64,000 bases of DNA, taken from Actinomyces marmotae. Lineage in GTDB: Bacteria; Actinomycetota; Actinomycetes; Actinomycetales; Actinomycetaceae. The stretch covers positions 2,046,001-2,110,000 of the forward strand of contig NZ_CP053642.1 of the NCBI RefSeq assembly GCF_013177295.1, given 5' to 3'. Of the stretch, positions 51,541 to 59,743 are shown one piece after another (position 1 is the stretch's first letter; each line of letters opens with the position of its first letter). The notes under the pieces were generated by a model that made no database searches, was not told the DNA's origin, and saw only the letters and a list, made by a program, of their open reading frames with translations. The translations under genes and the position numbers were made by a program.

Positions 51541-52488
51541 ATGATCGAGGCACGTGGATTGACGAAGCGCTACGGCGACAAACTGGCCGTGGACAACATC
51601 TCCTTCACCGTCGAGCCCGGCACCGTCACCGGCTTCCTGGGCCCCAACGGCGCCGGCAAATCCACCACGATGCGCATGATCATGGGCCTGGACAAGCCCA
51701 CCGCCGGCACCGTGACCGTCGCCGGTAAGAAGTACAAGGACCTGAGCGCCCCCCTGTGCTCCGTCGGCGCCCTCCTGGACGCCAAGGGACTGCACGGATC
51801 GCGCTCGGCCCGCGCCCACCTCACGCAGCTGGCCGTCTCCAACGGCATCCCCACCAGCCGCGTCGACAAGGTCCTGGACATCACAGGACTGACCCAGGTG
51901 GCCAAGAAGCGGGTCAAGGGGTTCAGCCTCGGGATGGGCCAGCGGCTGGGCATGGCCGCGGCCCTCCTGGGCGACCCCGGCATCCTCATCTTCGACGAGC
52001 CCGTCAACGGCCTCGACCCCGAAGGCGTCATCTGGGTGCGCCAGACCTGCCGCGCCCTGGCCGCCGAAGGACGCACCGTCTTCATCTCCTCCCACCTCAT
52101 GAGCGAGATGTCCCAAACCGCCGACCACCTCATCGTCATCGGCCGCGGACGCATCCTCACCTCCGGCCCCGTCAGCGAGGTGATCGCCTCGGCCACCACC
52201 GACACCGTGCGCGTGACCTCCCCCCAGGCCGCGGACCTGGCCACCCTGCTCGCCACTGAGAACATCCCCACCCAAACCCCCGAGCCCGGCGTCCTGACCC
52301 TCACCGACGCCCCCGCCGCGCGCGTCGGAGAACTCGCAGCCGCCCACGGCATCACCCTGCACGAGCTGACCACCATCAAAGCCAGCCTCGAAGACGCCTA
52401 CCTCGAGCTCACCGGCAGCGCCACCGAGTACAGCACCACCCCCGCCCAGGCCAACCAGCCCACCAAGCGCGCCGCCCACCGGGCCTGA
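51541..52488 (+). CDS. ABC transporter ATP-binding protein (ABC-2 exporter)
   Basis: A 315-residue ABC ATPase. Walker A is GFLGPNGAGKSTTMRMIMGL, the signature FSLGMGQRLGMAAALLGDP and Walker B ILIFDEPVNGLDPEG, with switch His in VFISSHLMSEM. The C-terminal ~90 residues form the accessory domain typical of bacitracin/lantibiotic-type (BcrA/CcmA) exporters. A permease, histidine kinase and response regulator follow on the same strand, an arrangement common for envelope-stress or antimicrobial-peptide response. The ATG follows an AAGGAG site. Confidence 0.94.
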   Translation: MIEARGLTKRYGDKLAVDNISFTVEPGTVTGFLGPNGAGKSTTMRMIMGLDKPTAGTVTVAGKKYKDLSAPLCSVGALLDAKGLHGSRSARAHLTQLAVSNGIPTSRVDKVLDITGLTQVAKKRVKGFSLGMGQRLGMAAALLGDPGILIFDEPVNGLDPEGVIWVRQTCRALAAEGRTVFISSHLMSEMSQTADHLIVIGRGRILTSGPVSEVIASATTDTVRVTSPQAADLATLLATENIPTQTPEPGVLTLTDAPAARVGELAAAHGITLHELTTIKASLEDAYLELTGSATEYSTTPAQANQPTKRAAHRA

Positions 52489-52514
52489 CCCCGCCGACCC
52501 CAAGGAGAACCCCC

Positions 52515-53351
52515 ATGACCGCCCCCAGCACCCCCGGCGCAGCGCGGCGAGCCACCCGCGCCCAGCGCATCAACGGCAAGCAGACCTTCGGCCGCGCCCT
52601 GCGCTCGGAATGGCTCAAGCTCCGGACCCTGCGCTCGACCTGGGTCACCTCCGCCATCACCATGATCATCACCGTCCTCTTCGGCGCCGGCATCGCCATC
52701 GTCTTCGGCAGATCATCGCAATCCGATCTGACCGCCCAGGCGGCCGACACCATCATCGCCGGGACGTCCTTCGGGCAGATCGCCGTGGCCGTGCTCGCCG
52801 CCCTGATCATCACCGGCGAGTACGCCTCCGGCCAGATCCGCTCCACCCTGACCGCCATCCCCCACCGCTCACAGGTTTTAGCGGCCAAGGCCCTGGTTAC
52901 AGCCGCCTTCTCCTTCCTCCTGGGGGCCGTGTCCATCCTCCTGGCCTGGGCGATCTCCGCTCCGTTCATCGGGGACCACGCCGTGTCCCTGACCAACGCC
53001 GAGTACGCCGGCTACATCTGGGGGGCCGGCCTCGGCTTCGCCGCCATCGCACTGATGAGCCTGGCCCTGGGATTCATCTTCCGCTCCACCGCTGGGGCGA
53101 TCTCATTGGCGGTCGTCCTCCTGTTCGTCATCACCATCCCCCTTAGCCTCTTGTCGGCGCGGTTCGAGTGGGCGAAGAATCTGGCCGAGCTCCTCCCGGG
53201 CAACGCCGTGCTCGCCCTGACCGACCCCTTCTCGCGGGCCCGGTCCTGGAGTGGCTTCCTCGACCACTGGCAGGCCGCCCTCGTGGCCTGCGCCTGGTTC
53301 ATCATCCCCATGATCATCGCTTACGTGATCTTCTCCCGGCGCGACGCCTGA
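52515..53351 (+). CDS. ABC-2 type transporter permease
   Basis: A 278-residue permease with six predicted helices, including STWVTSAITMIITVLFGAGIAIVF, FGQIAVAVLAALIITGEYASG (with the G-E-Y/F-x-x-G-x-I-R motif of ABC-2 permeases), FLLGAVSILLAWAISAPF, WGAGLGFAAIALMSLALGFIF, ISLAVVLLFVITIPLSLL and ALVACAWFIIPMIIAYVIF. It is the membrane partner of the ATPase 26 bases upstream. AAGGAGAA lies just before the ATG. Confidence 0.92.
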   Translation: MTAPSTPGAARRATRAQRINGKQTFGRALRSEWLKLRTLRSTWVTSAITMIITVLFGAGIAIVFGRSSQSDLTAQAADTIIAGTSFGQIAVAVLAALIITGEYASGQIRSTLTAIPHRSQVLAAKALVTAAFSFLLGAVSILLAWAISAPFIGDHAVSLTNAEYAGYIWGAGLGFAAIALMSLALGFIFRSTAGAISLAVVLLFVITIPLSLLSARFEWAKNLAELLPGNAVLALTDPFSRARSWSGFLDHWQAALVACAWFIIPMIIAYVIFSRRDA

Positions 53352-53361
53352 TGACCGCCCG

Positions 53362-54990
53362 ATGAGCGCGACACCCCTTAACGAGCCCGCCGCGGCCCTC
53401 CCGGAGGCCGCGGCGGGCCTCGCCTCCACCGGGCCCGAAGCCGTCCCGGAAGCCTCGCCCCAGTCCCCCTCCCCCAAGGGCGGCCAGGGACGAGCCCCCT
53501 GGCGCCCGCGCGCCACCGGGGCGCCCGTGCCGCCGATCGTGGTGGACCTGCTCATCACCGTGGCGGTCGCGGGGCTGGCCCTGACGCTCACCCCCAACGC
53601 CCTCATCGTCCCCAAGGCCCTCGGCGCTGGCTCCACCGCTCAGCCGTGGCTGCCGTTCTCCGTCGCCATCTCAGCGCTGTGCCTGACTTGCCTGCTCCTC
53701 AGGCGGCGGGCCACCCGCCTCGCCTGGGCCCTGGTGACCCTGGCGCTGCCGATCCACCACATCGGCATGCTGCTCCTCTGGCTGGACGACCTCCGCGCGG
53801 CCCCCGTCCTCGACATCGTCCCCAACTTCTTGCTGCCGGCGGCCTCGATCATCCTCGGGACGATCGCCGCCCGCTCTCCCTTGCGCCACGGTTGCGGCGC
53901 CGCCCTGATCACGACCCTGATCGCCATCATCAGCCAAGCCGGATTCGACGCGGTGATCAATCGGATGGACCCGGTTGAGATCCTCTCCTCGCGCGTGATG
54001 ATGCATAACTCCTTCGTCCTTGTGGTCTTCAACCTGGGCGGCGTGGTGGTCGGCCTGACGATCCACACCCAGCGGGCCCGGCTGACCCGTGAGCGCGAGC
54101 GGTCCAATCGGATCGCCCTGGAGAGGGAGCAGGCGAGCCTCCTGGCGGTCTCCGCTGAGCGCTCCCGCATCGCCCGCGAGATGCACGACGTCGTCGCCCA
54201 CTCCCTGGCCGTCATGGTCACCATGGCCGACGGCGCGGCGGCCGCGCTCGACCGGAATCCCGAGATGGCCCGGCAGGCCATCGCGGCACTGGCGGAGACG
54301 GGCCGCGGCGCCCTGGCCGACACGCGCAGGCTCGTCGGCGTGCTGCGCGAGGACCCGCAGGTCGGCGCCCTCACGACCCGCGCCACCGGCGGGGCGGGCG
54401 GCTCGACCGACATCGACGGCAAGCGCATCAAGGACCTCCCCGTCCCCGAGTTCGCCCCTCCCGGCACGGTCGCGCCACGCGAGCCCACGACCGCCGTCGC
54501 CGACCTGCGGCGCGCCTCCGCGGCCTACGCGGACGGCGCTACCGGCGATGCCGTCCCCATGAGACCGGCCCCCGAACAGGCGGATCTCCAGATCCTCGTC
54601 GACCGCTTCGCCTCCGCGGGAATCCCGATCACCTACTCCTGGCGGGGGCGCGACCTTCCTGAGGACCGGGGCCTCCAGATGACCCTCTTCCGCCTCGCCC
54701 AGGAGTCCCTCACCAACGTGCTTCGATACGCTCCCACCACGAGCAGGGTGAGCGTTGACGTCGAGAGGCACGTCGGGACCGCCGTGCTCACGGTGGACAA
54801 TGAGGCCGCCCCGGGCACCACCCCCATGCACGGCTCAGGAAAAGGACTCATCGGCATGAGGGAGCGCGCCGCCGTCTATGGTGGGAGTGTCCAAGCGGGA
54901 CCCCACGCCTCAGGATGGCGCGTGCGCGCGGTCCTGCGCTGGGATGAGGAGGATCAGGAGGGATCCACGCCATGGCAGATGCCCATGTGA
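53362..54990 (+). CDS. Two-component sensor histidine kinase (HisKA_3 type)
   Basis: A 542-residue membrane histidine kinase. After a Pro/Ala-rich N-terminal tail come about five helices (VVDLLITVAVAGLALTL, WLPFSVAISALCLTCLLL, ALVTLALPIHHIGMLLLWL, FLLPAASIILGTIAA, FVLVVFNLGGVVVGLTI). The dimerisation domain has ERSRIAREMHDVVAHSLAVM with the phospho-acceptor His. A ~120-residue insertion (Gly/Thr/Pro-rich) separates it from the ATPase domain (LAQESLTNVLRYAPTTSRV and GSGKGLIGMRERAAVYGG). It is 10 bases after the permease gene and overlaps the response regulator gene. Confidence 0.93.
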   Translation: MSATPLNEPAAALPEAAAGLASTGPEAVPEASPQSPSPKGGQGRAPWRPRATGAPVPPIVVDLLITVAVAGLALTLTPNALIVPKALGAGSTAQPWLPFSVAISALCLTCLLLRRRATRLAWALVTLALPIHHIGMLLLWLDDLRAAPVLDIVPNFLLPAASIILGTIAARSPLRHGCGAALITTLIAIISQAGFDAVINRMDPVEILSSRVMMHNSFVLVVFNLGGVVVGLTIHTQRARLTRERERSNRIALEREQASLLAVSAERSRIAREMHDVVAHSLAVMVTMADGAAAALDRNPEMARQAIAALAETGRGALADTRRLVGVLREDPQVGALTTRATGGAGGSTDIDGKRIKDLPVPEFAPPGTVAPREPTTAVADLRRASAAYADGATGDAVPMRPAPEQADLQILVDRFASAGIPITYSWRGRDLPEDRGLQMTLFRLAQESLTNVLRYAPTTSRVSVDVERHVGTAVLTVDNEAAPGTTPMHGSGKGLIGMRERAAVYGGSVQAGPHASGWRVRAVLRWDEEDQEGSTPWQMPM

Positions 54991-55721
54991 ACGGGGCCGA
55001 TGTGGCAGAGCGGACCGACCCCACGCCCCAGGCGGCATCACCGGAGGGCTCCGGAGCCACGGTGCGCGTGGTCCTGGCCGATGACCAGTCCCTCATGCGC
55101 ATGGGCTTCCGCATGGTCCTCGACGCCGAGGACGGCATCGAGGTCGTCGGCGAGGCCGCCGACGGCGCGGCCGCCGTCGCCCAGGCCCGGGCCCTCAAGC
55201 CGGACGTCATCCTCATGGACGTGCGCATGCCCGGCATGGACGGCATCGAGGCCACCGCGAGGATCACCGCCGAGTGCCCGCGCACGCGCGTCCTCATCCT
55301 GACCACCTTCGACCTCGACGAGTACGCCTTCGCGGGCCTGCGGGCGGGGGCCTCGGGGTTTCTGCTCAAGGACACCCGGCCCACCGAACTCGCGGAGGCG
55401 ATCCGCACCGTGGCCGGCGGGGAGGCGGTGGTCTCGCCCCGCATCACGCGCCGGATCCTGGAGATGTTCGCGGGCGACCTGCCGAACTCGGTCAGCGCCC
55501 CCGACTCCGAGGACCCGCGCCTGACATCGCTGACCCCCCGCGAGAGGGAGATCCTCATCCTCATGGCCCAGGGCATGAGCAACCAGGAGATCGCGGACGA
55601 ACTCATCGTCTCCGCGACCACGGTCAAAACCCATGTGGGCAACATCCTGGCCAAGCTGGACGTGCGGGACCGGGTGCAGGCCGTCGTCGTCGCCTATGAG
55701 ACGGGGCTCATGACGTCCTGA
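54972..55721 (+). CDS. Response regulator, NarL/FixJ family
   Basis: A 249-residue response regulator. The receiver domain (about 35-150) has VRVVLADDQSLMRMGFRMVLD with the acidic pair and VILMDVRMPGMDGIEATARI with the phospho-acceptor Asp. LILTTFDLDEYAFAGLRAGASGFLLKD holds the Thr/Lys switch residues. The C-terminal LuxR-type helix-turn-helix is LTPREREILILMAQGMSNQEIADELIVSATTVKTHVGNILAKLDVRDRVQAVVVAYE. The gene overlaps the kinase gene by 19 bases. It probably controls the ABC exporter genes upstream. Confidence 0.95.
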   Translation: MADAHVNGADVAERTDPTPQAASPEGSGATVRVVLADDQSLMRMGFRMVLDAEDGIEVVGEAADGAAAVAQARALKPDVILMDVRMPGMDGIEATARITAECPRTRVLILTTFDLDEYAFAGLRAGASGFLLKDTRPTELAEAIRTVAGGEAVVSPRITRRILEMFAGDLPNSVSAPDSEDPRLTSLTPREREILILMAQGMSNQEIADELIVSATTVKTHVGNILAKLDVRDRVQAVVVAYETGLMTS

Positions 55722-55778
55722 GTGAGTCAGGGGCCGCGGCGGGCCCCGAAGCCGCCCGCCGCTCTCTCCCCTTCCCCC

Positions 55779-56375
55779 TCAGGCGGAGTGGAGCCTGAGT
55801 TGGGCGGCGTCGAAACCGAGGATCACCAGGCTCTCGACGGCGTCGGCGGCTTCCTCGCAGGTGACCGCCCAGTCGGAGCGCTCACGCGCCGGGAAGTCCG
55901 AGAGCACGAAGTCGGCCGGGTCCTGGCGGCCAGGCGGCCGGCCGATACCCACGCGCAGGCGGGCGTAGTCGCGCGTGCCCAGGGCCTGGGAGATCGACCG
56001 CAACCCGTTGTGCCCGCCCTCGCCGCCGCCCCGCTTAAGCCGCATCTCATGGGGGCTGATGTCGAGCTCGTCGTGGATGACGAGCAGGCGCGCGGCGGGG
56101 TCGACGCCGTAGAACCGCGCGAGGGCCTTGACCGGGCCGCCGGAGACGTTCATGAAGGCCTCCGGGCGGGCGAGGATGACGCGCGGCCCGGGCGCGCCGC
56201 CGGGCAGGAGGCCGAGGCGGGCCTCAGCGACGCGGGCGCGGGCCTTGTGGCGGGAGAGCCGAGACCCGGTCCGCCCCGCCAGTACGTCGATCACCATATG
56301 ACCGATGTTGTGGCGGTTGTGGGCGTACCGGGCCTCGGGATTCCCCAGCCCGACGATGAGCCAGGGGTCACTCAT
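55779..56375 (-). CDS. pth: Peptidyl-tRNA hydrolase
   Basis: A 198-residue classical bacterial Pth that releases tRNA from peptidyl-tRNA dropped by ribosomes. LIVGLGNPEARYAHNRHNIGHMVIDVLA carries the catalytic-site Asn and His. RPEAFMNVSGGPVKALARFYGV, LLVIHDELDISPHEMRLKRGGGEGGHNGLRSISQALG and RLRVGIGRP are conserved. ATG at 56375. The L25 gene lies 23 bases upstream on the same strand, the usual rplY-pth pair. Confidence 0.97.
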   Translation of the reverse strand: MSDPWLIVGLGNPEARYAHNRHNIGHMVIDVLAGRTGSRLSRHKARARVAEARLGLLPGGAPGPRVILARPEAFMNVSGGPVKALARFYGVDPAARLLVIHDELDISPHEMRLKRGGGEGGHNGLRSISQALGTRDYARLRVGIGRPPGRQDPADFVLSDFPARERSDWAVTCEEAADAVESLVILGFDAAQLRLHSA

Positions 56376-56398
56376 GGGTGATCAGCCGCGCGTGCGCG

Positions 56399-57004
56399 TC
56401 ACTCGGCGGCCGGGGCGGCCTCGGAGCCGGCCTCATCCCCGGCGGCGTCGCCCGCATCGCGGGCCGTCGGGATCGTGACGTTGACGACGGCGAGCTCGGC
56501 GTCGGAGATCGCCTGGACGTCCTTGGGCAGCGCCAGGTCGGCCACGGTGATGATGGTGCCGCCCTCAACGCCGGTGATGTCGACGTCGATGGCCTCGGGG
56601 ATGGCGACGGCCGGCGCGGTGACCTCAACGTGGTCGAGCTCGATCATGTGAATGGTGCCGGGGGCGGGGGTGCCGATGACGTTGACCGGGACCTCGACGT
56701 CGACGCGCTCGTTGCGGTTGACCAGGAGGAAGTCGACGTGCTGCACGCCGGGGCGGATGGGGTGGCGCTGGATGTCCTTGGCGATGGCGAGCAGGTCCTC
56801 GCCCTCCAGGTCGATGTTGATCAGGGCGTTCTCGTTGCCGCGCAGAGCGAGGCGAGTGGCGTGCTCCTCGAGGAGGATGTGGCGGGGCTCGGAGCCGTGG
56901 CCGTAGATGACGGCGGGGCACCGGCCATCGCGGCGGGCCTGGCGGGCGGCGCCCTTGCCGGAGCCGGTGCGGACGGTGGCCTTGAGGGTGATGGCGTTGG
57001 ACAT
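56399..57004 (-). CDS. rplY: 50S ribosomal protein L25 / general stress protein Ctc
   Basis: A 201-residue L25 of the long (CTC/TL5) form that binds 5S rRNA. The N-terminal domain has LKATVRTGSGKGAARQARRDGRCPAVIYGHGSEPRHILLEEHATRLAL and HPIRPGVQHVDFLLVNRNERVDVEVPV. The C-terminal domain is acidic (DVDITGVEGGTIITVADLALPKDVQ) and ends in an Ala/Glu-rich tail. The ATG follows a CAGGAGAC-type site. Confidence 0.96.
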   Translation of the reverse strand: MSNAITLKATVRTGSGKGAARQARRDGRCPAVIYGHGSEPRHILLEEHATRLALRGNENALINIDLEGEDLLAIAKDIQRHPIRPGVQHVDFLLVNRNERVDVEVPVNVIGTPAPGTIHMIELDHVEVTAPAVAIPEAIDVDITGVEGGTIITVADLALPKDVQAISDAELAVVNVTIPTARDAGDAAGDEAGSEAAPAAE

Positions 57005-57217
57005 CTGGGTCTCCTGGGGAGGGCGGGGCGCGCCCCGCGCGTCGGTGGTCCGGCGCGACGACGCGCGACACGCTCCGGTGCCACCACGTCGATCACGGAT
57101 GCACGCGCTCGCGCGTGTCCCTCGCCGGGGTTTCGGGCCAACATTACGGCACGGCGCCGCGCGCGGGCCAGGCGGGAGCCGGTGAGGCGGGCCACCCCGG
57201 GAGTCTGGGGACGGGGC

Positions 57218-58165
57218 TCAGCATCCGTCGGCCTGTGGAAAACCGCCCGGTTTCGCTCTTGTTTTCGACCGGTCTCGGTGGGAGAGGGGGAGGAGGGCGG
57301 CGATGGTGGGCTGGCCAGGGGCGGAGGCCGCGGCGGGATCGGCGCTGAGGGTGGCGAAGGTGAGGGCGGAGCCGTAGCGCCAGCCCTCCAGGCGACTGCG
57401 CCGCCCCCGCTCCCCCATGGAGATGACCGCCACCGGGATGCTGAGGGAGGCCCGGGCCCGCGCCGCCACCTGGAGCGCGCGGTCGACGTCCTCCTCGCTG
57501 CGCGGCATGACGGCGATCTTCGCGCAATCGGCGCCGCCGGCCTCCATCCGCTCCAGCCTGTCCAGCATCTCCCCGTCCGGCGGGGTAGCGGTGAAGTCGT
57601 GGTTCGAGGCGACGACGGCGATCCCCTCCTGGTGGGCCCGCTCGGCCAGGGCGGGCAGGGCGCCGGTGGACAACTCAATGTCGAGCGCGTCAGCGATCGC
57701 GCGCCCGGCACGATGCTCGGCCTGGAGATCGATGAGCGCCTCCAGGGCCTCAGCCTGCTCGCGCGGATCCATGGCCGCGCCACCGCCCTCGCGCCGGCTG
57801 CGCGCGGTTGCGAGCAGAGGCGTGCCGGTGGGGGCCAGGGCCGCGGCAACTAAGAGGATCGCCTCATGCCAGAAGGCGGCCTGGGCCTGCGGGCTGGCTG
57901 CCCGCGGCGGTGAGAGCAGGTCGAGCCGGAACTCCACGAGATCCGCTCCCCCGGCCGCGGCCGCGAGCGCCTGGGCGAGCGCGGAGCCTGAGCCCCTGGC
58001 GCCACCGGCGCCCCTCGTGCCGTCAATGGTGTCGGCCGTCGTGGCCACGGCGATGACCACGCGCTCCCCGCCGAGCTCGGCGGCCCCGATCCTCGCGGGG
58101 CGCGAGCAGAGCGGCGAGCCGGGCGGCGGGGTCCTGCCTCCCCCCGGCGCGGGAGCCTCAGTCAC
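57218..58165 (-). CDS. aroD: 3-Dehydroquinate dehydratase, type I
   Basis: A 315-residue type I dehydroquinase of the shikimate pathway that forms a Schiff base with its substrate. DLVEFRLDLL holds substrate-binding residues, VASNHDF the catalytic His, and DCAKIAVMPRSEEDVDRAL the Schiff-base Lys. PVAVISMGERGRRSRLEGWRYGSALTFATL is the C-terminal strand set. The type I core is about 250 residues. Here an N-terminal extension of ~35 and a C-terminal tail of ~20 are added. The tail (LSHRDRSKTRAKPGGFPQADGC) is encoded by an intergenic 22-bp repeat. GTG at 58165 overlaps the ppx stop by 8 bases. Confidence 0.9.
   Translation of the reverse strand: MTEAPAPGGGRTPPPGSPLCSRPARIGAAELGGERVVIAVATTADTIDGTRGAGGARGSGSALAQALAAAAGGADLVEFRLDLLSPPRAASPQAQAAFWHEAILLVAAALAPTGTPLLATARSRREGGGAAMDPREQAEALEALIDLQAEHRAGRAIADALDIELSTGALPALAERAHQEGIAVVASNHDFTATPPDGEMLDRLERMEAGGADCAKIAVMPRSEEDVDRALQVAARARASLSIPVAVISMGERGRRSRLEGWRYGSALTFATLSADPAAASAPGQPTIAALLPLSHRDRSKTRAKPGGFPQADGC
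57244..57278. repeat. GACCGGTCTCG array, 2 sites, inside the 3' end of aroD
   Basis: A diverged core (CCCGGTTTCG, 57246) and a perfect one (ACCGGTCTCG, 57268) are 22 bp apart. Both lie within the last ~20 codons of the aroD reading frame. Confidence 0.75.
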
Positions 58166-59138
58166 GGCGCTGGTCCGCTCGATCGGCCAGGGACAGGGCG
58201 ATGCCGTCGAGGATGTCGGTGAGTGAGGTGACCGCGGACTCCAGGGGGCGCCCGGCCTCACCCGTGCGCTCGGCGACCCGGCCGATGATCTCAGACCACA
58301 CGAGGGCCCCCGCGGCGATGACGTCGCGCCGCCCTGGGCGCAGGTAGTCCCAGGACTCGCGCTCGGCCGCCGTCGAGCGAAGGATCGCCTCGCAGGAGGC
58401 CAGCACGGTGCCCAGTGGCAGGCGGGAGCCGTGGATGGAGTCGGGCTCGAAGTCGGTCAGGCTCAGGGCGTGGGCGGTGATCGTGGTGATCGTGCCGGCC
58501 AGGCCCACGAGCTCCTCGGTGGCGCCCAGGTCCATGACCTCCTCGGCGCGGTCGAGGAGGTCGCGCACATGCGCCCGGGCGGCGGCCTCGGCCGCGCTGG
58601 TGACGCCGTCGGCGAGGTAGCGCTCGGTCACGCGCACGGAGCCGGTGTCCAGGGAGATCGCCGCCTCGGGCGCCCGCGCGCCGAGGACCAGCTCGGTGGA
58701 GCCGCCGCCGAGGTCGACGACGAGGCGCCGCGCCCCGCCCCGCGCGCCCAGGAGCGAGCCGGCGAAGGATAGGCGGGCCTCCTCCTGGCCGGAGACGACC
58801 TCGGGCTCGATGCCGAGGCGCTGGCGGACGCCATTGACGAAGACGTCCCGGTTGCTCGCGTCCCTCGTGGCGGAGGTGGCGACGAAGCGCGTGCTGCGAG
58901 CGCCGGTGGCCCGGATGCGCTCGGCGTAGTCGGTCACGACATCCAGGGCGCGTTCGAGGGCCCCCTCATCGAGGCGGCCGGTCCTGTCCACGCCCTGGCC
59001 GAGGCGCACGATCGTGGAGCGCCGTTGGACCCGCTCCAGGTGCCAGCCGGTGGGTCCGCCGTCGGGGTGGGCGTCGGCGATGAGCAGGCGGATCGTGTTG
59101 GTGCCGCAGTCGATCGCGGCGACGCGGGTGGGCGCCAT
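58158..59138 (-). CDS. Ppx/GppA phosphatase family protein
   Basis: A 326-residue exopolyphosphatase/guanosine pentaphosphatase-family protein of the actin/Hsp70 ATPase superfamily. VAAIDCGTNTIRLLIAD is the phosphate-1 motif, RLVVDLGGGSTELVLG phosphate-2, and LVGLAGTITTITAHAL the adenosine motif. STRFVATSATRDASNRD lies between them. This short single-domain form is common in actinobacteria and may act on polyphosphate or (p)ppGpp. ATG at 59138 follows GGAGGAC. It sits between the DUF501 gene and aroD. Confidence 0.93.
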   Translation of the reverse strand: MAPTRVAAIDCGTNTIRLLIADAHPDGGPTGWHLERVQRRSTIVRLGQGVDRTGRLDEGALERALDVVTDYAERIRATGARSTRFVATSATRDASNRDVFVNGVRQRLGIEPEVVSGQEEARLSFAGSLLGARGGARRLVVDLGGGSTELVLGARAPEAAISLDTGSVRVTERYLADGVTSAAEAAARAHVRDLLDRAEEVMDLGATEELVGLAGTITTITAHALSLTDFEPDSIHGSRLPLGTVLASCEAILRSTAAERESWDYLRPGRRDVIAAGALVWSEIIGRVAERTGEAGRPLESAVTSLTDILDGIALSLADRADQRRD

Positions 59139-59164
59139 GGGTCCTCCGGACGGGGTTGGCAGTG

Positions 59165-59743
59165 TCAGCAGCTGCAGCGGCGATCGTCCCACAGGCCGCG
59201 CTCGCGCAGGGCCTCCAGGGTGAGGTCGCCGATCGGGTTGATGCCCGGGCCGGCGGCCAGGGCGTGCCCGAGGAGGGCGTGGAGGCATTTGACGCGGGTG
59301 GGCATGCCGCCGGCGCTCACTCCCTCGATCTCGTGGGGGGAGCCGAGTTCGGCGCGGGCGGCCAGGTAGTGCCCGTGGGCACGCCGGTAGGCGTCGGCGA
59401 GAGTCTCGTCCCGACCGAGGCGGGCGTTGAGGTCCTCCATGAGGTGCTCGGCCTCGAGGGTGGAGCAGCCGCGCACGGCGGCGGGGTGCGTGAGGTAGTA
59501 GCTGGTGGGGAAGGGCGAGCCGTCAGGGAGGCGGGGCGCCGTGCGCACGACGGTGGGGCGGCCGCACACGCAGCGCGCCGCGATGGAAACGACGCCGCGG
59601 GGCACGCGCCCGAGTTGCTCGGCCAGGGCGTCGAGATCGGCCTGGGATACCGACGGTGGGGATGCGGGCGCGGGGCTCTCGCCCGCCGTCGTGCTCTGCT
59701 TCGACCGGGCCTGCGCGCTCCGGCCCGTCTGTTCCGCGCTCAT
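59165..59743 (-). CDS. DUF501 domain-containing protein
   Basis: A 192-residue protein with a DUF501 domain at about 40-190: LAEQLGRVPRGVVSIAARCVCGRPTVVRTAPRLPDGSPFPTSYYLTHP and GGMPTRVKCLHALLGHALAAGPGINPIGD. Conserved Cys and His (CVCG, KCLHAL) suggest metal binding, but function is not known. ATG at 59743 overlaps the TGA of the upstream septum-formation gene as ATGA. The divIC-DUF501-ppx order is typical of actinobacteria. Confidence 0.92.
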   Translation of the reverse strand: MSAEQTGRSAQARSKQSTTAGESPAPASPPSVSQADLDALAEQLGRVPRGVVSIAARCVCGRPTVVRTAPRLPDGSPFPTSYYLTHPAAVRGCSTLEAEHLMEDLNARLGRDETLADAYRRAHGHYLAARAELGSPHEIEGVSAGGMPTRVKCLHALLGHALAAGPGINPIGDLTLEALRERGLWDDRRCSC

